Below, one piece after another: positions 58,234 through 64,000 of a stretch of 64,000 bases of DNA (the stretch's first letter is position 1; each line of letters opens with the position of its first letter). The notes under the pieces are model-generated. The model had not been told where the DNA came from. It worked only from the letters and a program-made list of their open reading frames with translations, and did not search any database. A program made the translations under genes and the position numbers. The stretch is from Thermodesulfobacteriota bacterium (GTDB lineage Bacteria > Desulfobacterota > UBA8473), in contig JBFLWQ010000003.1 in NCBI GenBank assembly GCA_040757775.1, positions 1 through 64,000 of the forward strand, in the 5' to 3' direction.

Positions 58234-61200
58234 TTAGTATTCATCCCAGCTTTTTATTTCCAGACTTTCCAAATTTTTATTGGCCAGAGTTTCTGCAAAG
58301 CGATTGGCTAATTGTATGTTCGTTATAAGGCTGACCCCAAAATCAACCGCTTTCCTCCTTATTATGTAGTCGTTAGTAAGTTCTTCCTCTTGTGTATTTT
58401 TCGGTATGTTAATAACCAAGTCTATTTTACCATCTTCGATATGAGAAACTACGTTTGGACTCTTTTCTTCCAGAGGCCAGAAAAGTGTGGTGGTTTCTAT
58501 ACCGTGTTTTTTCAGAAAATCGGCTGTTCCTCTTGTGGCGTATAGTGTCATACCTAAATTGCTCAGTAACTTTGCGCTGGAAAGAAATTCCACCTTGTTT
58601 TGCAAAGGACCTGTGGAGAGCAAAACACTTTTTATGGGGAATTTAAAACCAACGGAGATTAATGACTTCAAAAATGCCCCCTCAAAGTCTTCGCCTATAC
58701 AACCAACTTCTCCAGTTGAAGCCATTTCGACTCCGGTAACGGGATCTGCACCATGAAGCCTTGTGAAGGAAAACTGTGGGGCTTTGACTCCACAGTATTC
58801 GAGTCCAAAAAAAGAATTTGCTTTCTTTTCAACAGGATAATCCATAATAACTTTTGTAGCGGTTTCTATCAGATTCGTCTTATAAACTTTGGAAACAAAT
58901 GGGAAGCTTCGTGATGCCCGCAGGTTACACTCGATAACACTGACTTTATTTCCCTTTGCAATAAATTGTATATTAAAAGGTCCTTTAATCTCAAGTTTGT
59001 TTGCTATTTTTGAAGTATAGTCCTTAATTTGTCTGATAGTTTCTAAAAAAGTCCTCTGAGGTGGCGTTACCAGGGTAGCGTCACCTGAATGAACCCCAGC
59101 ATTTTCCACATGTTCTGATATCATAGACACTATTATTTCTCCATTTTTAGCTACAGCGTCTATATCAATTTCCTTTGCATCTTCAATAAATTTACTGACC
59201 ACGATAGGGTGTTCTTTGGAAACGACTACCGCCCTTTTCAGTATATCGATCAGTTCTTTATCGTTTAGGGCAACACCCATTGCGGCACCACTCAAAACGT
59301 AGGAGGGACGTACCAAAACCGGGTACTCTATTTTGGAGGCAAAATTTATAGCATCTTCTCTGGATGAGAGTTCTTTCCAGACTGGTTGCTCAATATTAAT
59401 TGAATCCAGCAGGCTTGAAAATTTTTCCCTGTCTTCTGCCTTATCTATGGAAAATGGATGGGTGCCAAGAATCTTTACTTCACTTTCGAAAAGCTTCATA
59501 GCCAGGCTGTTAGGAATCTGTCCACCCATAGATACTATTATACCGATGGGTTTTTCTTTTTCATAAACACCAACAATGGTTTCGAGATTCAATTCATCAA
59601 AATACAGGCGATCACATTCGTCATAATCTGTACTTACCGTTTCCGGATTATAATTGATCATAATAGTGTTAAATCCAAGCTGTTTCAATACCCTGACTGT
59701 ATTTACACAGCACCAGTCAAATTCCACTGAACTTCCAATCCGATAAGCACCGGAACCCAGCACGATAACAGAATTTTTCTCAGTGAAATCAACATCATCT
59801 TCAATTCCATTATATGTAAGATACAGATAATTTGTTTTCGCTGGATATTCCGCTGCTAAGGTATCAATTTGTTTTATACATGGGATGATACCGTAGCCCC
59901 TCCGTATCAACCGAACCTGCTCCTCGCTTGATTCCAGATATTTGCTGATTTGTAAATCAGAGAATCCTGCCTGTTTAGCCATTTTAAGGATAAAACTGGG
60001 GCATTGTCTGTCCCTGAATTTCTTTAACTCATCGGCTATTTCGACTATCCTTTTGATTTTGTATAAGAACCACTTATTTATATGGGTCATTTCATAAATC
60101 TGGTCAATTGTGAATCCATCTGTAATAGCTGAAGGGATAGCAAAAATTCTCTCATCCGTTGGCTTGATTAGTTCTTCTGAAACGTCTTCAAATTTTATGT
60201 TTTCATTCCCGACCAGACCAAGGACATCAATTTCTAACATGCGGATTGCTTTTTGTAATGCTTCTTCAAAGGTACGCCCAATTGCCATCACCTCGCCAAC
60301 GGATTTCATTCCTGTACCGATGTGTTTAAACACATTTTTGAACTTTTTTAAATCCCATCGTGGTATTTTTACCACAACATAATCTAATGCCGGCTCAAAA
60401 CATGCGAAAGTGGTATGCGTGATCGAGTTTTTCAATTCAGCCAGGCTAAATCCTAAACTCAACTTAGCTGCAATTAAAGCTAAAGGGTATCCTGTTGCCT
60501 TTGATGCCAGAGCTGAACTTCTTGAGAGGCGGGCATTTACCTCAATTACGCGGTAATCATCTGATTTGGGATCTACTGCGAACTGTATATTGCATTCGCC
60601 AACTATTCCCAGGTGTCTTATAACTTTAATGGAAACTTCACGCAGCTTATGATATTCATAATTATTTAAAGTTTGACTCGGAGCTACAACAATACTTTCG
60701 CCGGTGTGAATACCTAAAGGATCAAAATTTTCCATATTACAGACACATATGCAATTATTATAGTAATCTCTCATTACCTCATATTCTATTTCTTTCCAGC
60801 CTTCCAGATATTCTTCAATCAGGATTTGTTTTGTATATGAGAAGGCTTTTGCAGACAGATGTTGAACTTCTTCTTCGTTATAACAGATACCAGATCCCAG
60901 CCCTCCTAAAGCATATGCCATTCTTATTACAACTGGAAAACCTATATCTCTGGTAACTTGAATCGCCTCTTCTACACTGCTCGCGGTCTTACCAACAGGG
61001 AACTTCACATTTATCTCATCCAGTTTTTTTGCAAAAATGTGTCTGTTCTCTGTGGACTCGATTGCCTCTATCGGGGTTCCAAGAACCCTGACATTGTATT
61101 TTTTAAAAATACCTTTTTCGTTGAGTTTAAGACCACAATTTAAGGAGGTCTGTCCCCCAAAGCCTAAAATGATTCCGTCTGGTTTTTCTTTTTGTATAAC

Positions 61201-61422
61201 TTTCTCAACAAAATACTCGTTCACGGGTAAAAAGTATACCTTGTCTGCCAGACCATCAGAGGTTTGGACAGTTGCTATGTTCGGATTGATTAATATTGTA
61301 TATATTCCTTCCCCTTTCATCGCTTTAATAGCTTGACTGCCTGAGTAATCAAATTCGCCTGCCTGACCTATTTGCAATGCAGAACTTCCCAGAATAAGAA
61401 CCTTGTCGAACCTATCCATCAA
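58234..61422 (-). CDS. carB: Carbamoyl-phosphate synthase large subunit
   Basis: This enzyme makes carbamoyl phosphate for pyrimidines and arginine. Its 1062 residues hold two ATP-grasp halves (about 1-400 and 550-940) and a C-terminal MGS-like allosteric domain. The first half begins with S-A-L-Q-I-G-Q-A-G-E-F-D-Y-S-G-S-Q-A and has N-P-N-I-A-T-V-Q-T-S. This resembles the CPS I/CAD and Bacteroidetes type rather than the E. coli type (I-G-Q-A-C-E, N-S-N-P-A-T). It overlaps carA by 11 nt. Its placement inside a polysaccharide locus is unusual; the subtype hints at transfer or at a second copy. Confidence 0.94.
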   Translation of the reverse strand: MMDRFDKVLILGSSALQIGQAGEFDYSGSQAIKAMKGEGIYTILINPNIATVQTSDGLADKVYFLPVNEYFVEKVIQKEKPDGIILGFGGQTSLNCGLKLNEKGIFKKYNVRVLGTPIEAIESTENRHIFAKKLDEINVKFPVGKTASSVEEAIQVTRDIGFPVVIRMAYALGGLGSGICYNEEEVQHLSAKAFSYTKQILIEEYLEGWKEIEYEVMRDYYNNCICVCNMENFDPLGIHTGESIVVAPSQTLNNYEYHKLREVSIKVIRHLGIVGECNIQFAVDPKSDDYRVIEVNARLSRSSALASKATGYPLALIAAKLSLGFSLAELKNSITHTTFACFEPALDYVVVKIPRWDLKKFKNVFKHIGTGMKSVGEVMAIGRTFEEALQKAIRMLEIDVLGLVGNENIKFEDVSEELIKPTDERIFAIPSAITDGFTIDQIYEMTHINKWFLYKIKRIVEIADELKKFRDRQCPSFILKMAKQAGFSDLQISKYLESSEEQVRLIRRGYGIIPCIKQIDTLAAEYPAKTNYLYLTYNGIEDDVDFTEKNSVIVLGSGAYRIGSSVEFDWCCVNTVRVLKQLGFNTIMINYNPETVSTDYDECDRLYFDELNLETIVGVYEKEKPIGIIVSMGGQIPNSLAMKLFESEVKILGTHPFSIDKAEDREKFSSLLDSINIEQPVWKELSSREDAINFASKIEYPVLVRPSYVLSGAAMGVALNDKELIDILKRAVVVSKEHPIVVSKFIEDAKEIDIDAVAKNGEIIVSMISEHVENAGVHSGDATLVTPPQRTFLETIRQIKDYTSKIANKLEIKGPFNIQFIAKGNKVSVIECNLRASRSFPFVSKVYKTNLIETATKVIMDYPVEKKANSFFGLEYCGVKAPQFSFTRLHGADPVTGVEMASTGEVGCIGEDFEGAFLKSLISVGFKFPIKSVLLSTGPLQNKVEFLSSAKLLSNLGMTLYATRGTADFLKKHGIETTTLFWPLEEKSPNVVSHIEDGKIDLVINIPKNTQEEELTNDYIIRRKAVDFGVSLITNIQLANRFAETLANKNLESLEIKSWDEY

Positions 61423-62479
61423 GTATTCCTATGAACTGGTCAAAAATAAAAGAGGTATCCGTTGGTCCTGGAGATGCCTCTGGATGGAACTGTACACCAT
61501 AAAAGGGCTTGGCTATATGTCGGATACCTTCATTAGTCCCGTCATTCAAATTAGAGTACCATGGAACCCATCCTTGTTGAAGTGACTCAGCACTAACGGC
61601 ATAACCATGGTTTTGCGACGTAGTGTAGCAATGTTTACTGCCAACCTCAAGGCAGGGCTGATTTTGGCTTCGATGACCAAATTTTAGTTTGTAAGTATCA
61701 GCTCCTGCGGCAAGAGCTAAAATTTGATTTCCAAGACAAATACCAAGGATGGGCAAATTACGTTCTATTATTTTTCTGACATTGTAAATAGTTTGTTTGT
61801 ACATCTCCGGATCACCAGGCCCATTAGAAACCAAAAGCCCATCGAATTTTTCATTGGACACATCATAATCCCATGGCACACGCAGAATAGAAACCCCTCT
61901 GTTGAGAAGAGAACGAATAATACCATTCTTGCATCCGCAATCTAAAAGAGCGATCCTCTTTTTACGCCCTGCCTCATAAAATACTGGATCTTTAATACTA
62001 ACAAAGACAGCGAGGTTTTCCTTGTTAGGATTATAAAAACCGGGGTCGTTATCCATGTAAATGATTTTGCCAAGCATAGCCCCCCTGTCTCTCAATTTTT
62101 TTGTCAGAGATCTTGTGTCAACCCCATATATACCCGGAATCTCCTGGCTTTTAAGCCAGTCATCCAGACTTTGCTCTGCGCTCCGGTGGTCATTATTCAG
62201 TGAGTATTCAGAAACAATTAGCCCCTGTACCTTAGCGTTATCAGATTCATAGAAGTTCAATATCCCATCTCGTCTGCTGAAATCTGGCATCCCATAATTT
62301 CCTATCAAAGGATAGGTGAACACCAGTATCTGTCCTTTGTAGGAAGGGTCGGTCAGAGATTCAGGGTATCCGACCATCCCTGTATTAAAAACTACCTCGC
62401 CGGCAACTGACTTTTGATGCCCAAAAGGGTATCCATAATAAACCGAACCGTCCTCAAGTATGAGTTTGCTTACAGACAT
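61412..62479 (-). CDS. carA: Carbamoyl-phosphate synthase small subunit
   Basis: This glutaminase subunit has 355 residues. The N-terminal domain begins L-I-L-E-D-G-S-V-Y-Y-G. The class I amidotransferase triad is visible: Cys in G-I-C-L-G-N-Q near 245 (Asn replaces the more common His after Gly), His and Glu in Q-F-H-P-E-A-S-P-G-P near 332-341. K-F-G-H-R near 264 and S-Q-N-H-G-Y-A-V near 292 bind glutamine. The gene pairs with carB. Upstream lies a MITE-like element and then the asparagine-synthetase-type gene. Confidence 0.95.
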   Translation of the reverse strand: MSVSKLILEDGSVYYGYPFGHQKSVAGEVVFNTGMVGYPESLTDPSYKGQILVFTYPLIGNYGMPDFSRRDGILNFYESDNAKVQGLIVSEYSLNNDHRSAEQSLDDWLKSQEIPGIYGVDTRSLTKKLRDRGAMLGKIIYMDNDPGFYNPNKENLAVFVSIKDPVFYEAGRKKRIALLDCGCKNGIIRSLLNRGVSILRVPWDYDVSNEKFDGLLVSNGPGDPEMYKQTIYNVRKIIERNLPILGICLGNQILALAAGADTYKLKFGHRSQNQPCLEVGSKHCYTTSQNHGYAVSAESLQQGWVPWYSNLNDGTNEGIRHIAKPFYGVQFHPEASPGPTDTSFIFDQFIGILDG

Positions 62480-62500
62480 ATTTATAATGACTTACTTAGT

Positions 62501-62696
62501 TCGAGAGCTTTGCAAAAGTACCCCTTTTCGCTTCAGCATACATTTTTTGACCCATCTAAGCTCGCTTCATTGAAAATTCAGAAACTCCCCACCTCTGGCG
62601 GGTCAACCATGTGAATTTTCTACATTACGCTCGCCAAGGTGGGTTCCCCAAAAAATCTATGAATTCGCTCTCAGAGGACTTTTTCAAAGCTCTCGG
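62501..62696. mobile_element. 196-bp MITE-like element with terminal inverted repeats
   Basis: The left end TCGAGAGCTTTGCAAAAGTA faces the right end AGGACTTTTTCAAAGCTCTCG, which is its imperfect reverse complement. Inside are nested inverted repeats: GAAAATTCA (62572-62580) with TGAATTTTC (62612-62620), and a CCCACC-TCT-GGCGGG core at 62588-62602. There is no coding capacity. Fragments occur at 674-696, 6391-6447 and 31616-31630. It fills most of the gap between the asparagine-synthetase-type gene and carA (62480-62776). Confidence 0.65.
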
Positions 62697-62776
62697 CAGG
62701 TTGTGTAAAGGTCTCAGTTCATCGCGAAAAATTTCAGGATGGACTACTAAGAGGTTTGTTTAGAAGTTCCCTGTAA

Positions 62777-64000
62777 TCAGAAACTGTCTCTGTCAATAAA
62801 CTCTCTATGCCAGAGTTCCAGCATAAGCAATGTCCACAGATGATAGCTGTAATCTTCTTTCCCACCGATGTGAGAATGAACCAACTCCCTGACCCTTTCA
62901 GGCTTAAAGTAACCTCTCTTCAGGCAAGTATTCGACAGGAGGTTTTCAGACAAAAAATCCTTCAGATCTTCCCTGAACCACTTGGCAATTGGTACGCCAA
63001 AGCCCATTTTCGTCCGGTGCAGGTTTTCAGAAGGAAGTTGACTGTTGAAAGCCTTTTTTAGAAGATACTTGGATTGCCGTCCATGCAGTTTGAAATTGGA
63101 AGGAAGTCGGGCTACAAATTCCATGAGGACATGATCCAGGAAAGGGGATCGCGCCTCCAGTGAGTTTGCCATACTGGTTATATCTACTTTAACCAGAAGG
63201 TCATAAGGTAAATAGGTATGGGTATCAGTATTGAGAAGGGTATCAACTGGGTCGAGATAATCATGATTGTTAAAAAACGGTGCAAGTAGATCGATGGAAG
63301 AAACTTTTCCCAGTGTATTCTTAAACTCTTCAGAATATAAACCCGTCTTGTCCCTCTCTCTAAAGACACTTATCCACCGAAAATACCGCTCAATTGGAGA
63401 TAAAGATATCCCTTGAAAAAACCTTTTAATCCTTCTGAGTTTACTTTTTGGGTTAATCGAATCTGGGGAAAGTATCTCTATTGGATATGCCAGCATCTTC
63501 TTGAAGAAGTCAGGCAGGTTGTCCAGATATGATGATAATTTAAACCCAAAGTATCTATCATAGCCGGCAAAAAGTTCATCGCCTCCATCACCATTAAGGG
63601 CTACAGTGATGTGTTCTCGTGTAATCTTTGAAAGATAGTAAGTCGGGATAGCTGAAGAATCCGCATATGGTTCTCCATAGTGCCTGATCAGAGTAGGAAG
63701 GATATCCAGGGCTTTAGGTTTTACAATAAATTCATGATGGTCGGTTCCATACAGTCTTGAAACCCTTCTTGCATATCTTAGCTCATCGAAATCCTGCTCT
63801 TCAAAACCGATAGAAAAGGTTTTTACAGGGCCATTTGTAAATTCACTCATTAGGGCTACCACAGTACTTGAATCTATGCCTCCGCTTAAAAATGCCCCCA
63901 ATGGTACCTCACTTATTAAACGAATCTTAACCGATTCTCTTAATAACTCCATGAGCGTCTCAATAGCGTCTTCTTCTGATATCTGTAGCTTTGGATAGTA
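62777..64000 (-). CDS. asnB: Glutamine-hydrolysing asparagine synthetase-type protein (5' part outside window)
   Basis: The visible 407 codons hold the C-terminal synthetase domain; the frame is open to the window edge, so the N-terminal glutaminase domain lies outside. The ATP pyrophosphatase loop S-G-G-I-D-S-S near the start, F-S-I-G-F-E, and the G-D-G-G-D-E-L-F-A-G-Y motif are intact. Near the C-terminus is the Y-H-L-W-T-L-L-M-L-E-L-W segment typical of AsnB forms in exopolysaccharide and exosortase loci. Such proteins may amidate a sugar acid rather than aspartate. An ATG at 63950-63952 is internal, not the start. Confidence 0.9.
   Translation of the reverse strand, partial: YYPKLQISEEDAIETLMELLRESVKIRLISEVPLGAFLSGGIDSSTVVALMSEFTNGPVKTFSIGFEEQDFDELRYARRVSRLYGTDHHEFIVKPKALDILPTLIRHYGEPYADSSAIPTYYLSKITREHITVALNGDGGDELFAGYDRYFGFKLSSYLDNLPDFFKKMLAYPIEILSPDSINPKSKLRRIKRFFQGISLSPIERYFRWISVFRERDKTGLYSEEFKNTLGKVSSIDLLAPFFNNHDYLDPVDTLLNTDTHTYLPYDLLVKVDITSMANSLEARSPFLDHVLMEFVARLPSNFKLHGRQSKYLLKKAFNSQLPSENLHRTKMGFGVPIAKWFREDLKDFLSENLLSNTCLKRGYFKPERVRELVHSHIGGKEDYSYHLWTLLMLELWHREFIDRDSF

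Overview
The window looks like a chromosomal piece of an uncultured Gram-negative bacterium. It is moderately AT-rich by eye and has envelope genes such as mltG, a WecA-like primer transferase and an O-antigen-ligase-type protein. It carries many short dispersed repeats of the kind common in Desulfobacterota, Nitrospirota and related metagenome genomes. That placement is an impression from gene content and repeats; there is no rRNA or other marker here to fix the phylum. I saw no tRNA, rRNA, CRISPR array or complete insertion sequence.

Layout. (1) 1-6.4 kb, minus strand: a decayed DUF4258/YgiT-type gene pair, a UvrD-family helicase, then a proC-maf-[DUF4258-DUF2283]-yggS-HAD housekeeping operon. 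(2) 6.5-9.6 kb: two tandem phenylacetate-CoA-ligase-like genes, one interrupted by an in-frame TGA and one lacking its C-terminal domain, and a DUF6125-like protein. (3) 9.7-11.2 kb: ruvX-mltG. (4) 11.4-19.9 kb, plus strand: a P1 peptidase, birA, a BirA operator with an embedded -10 box, the biotin operon bioB-bioA-bioF-bioD, rarA and an unknown gene. (5) 19.8-30.7 kb, minus strand: an eight-gene chemosensory operon, cheW-cheR(TPR)-cheW-MCP-cheA(REC)-cheB-hybrid kinase-REC/HD-GYP. It resembles the Wsp surface-sensing system, but ends in a c-di-GMP phosphodiesterase instead of a GGDEF protein. (6) 31-34 kb: an orphan excisionase-like HTH gene, a histone-deacetylase-family enzyme and an unknown protein. 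(7) 34-64 kb, minus strand: a large surface-polysaccharide locus. It has nucleotide-sugar genes (ugd, manC, rfbB, an rfbC-like gene, rfbA, wecB, two SDR epimerases), a WecA-like transferase with an extra PglF/CapD-like half, glycosyltransferases, a ligase/polymerase, a flippase, three methyltransferases, a deacetylase, two B12-binding radical SAM proteins (one fused to a DPM1-like glycosyltransferase), carAB, and an asparagine-synthetase-type gene cut by the window edge.

The most unusual signal is genome-wide in character. Short palindromic or low-complexity repeats, also found between genes, appear read in-frame inside otherwise normal proteins. Two copies of a GTAGGGGCAC palindrome lie in yggS and maf in the same reading frame (V-G-A-x4-P-L). 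Two more supply, or lie on, the stop codons of bioB and a sugar epimerase. Other palindromes lie in ugd and at the end of rfbB. Low-complexity repeats fill linkers of CheA and CheR and two loops of a glycosyltransferase. A repeat shared with an intergenic region forms the end of bioD. This resembles the Rickettsia palindromic elements, which also insert into coding sequences, but the sequences and host are different.

Several MITE-like elements with terminal inverted repeats lie in the gaps (41.9 and 62.5-62.7 kb), with solo ends elsewhere.
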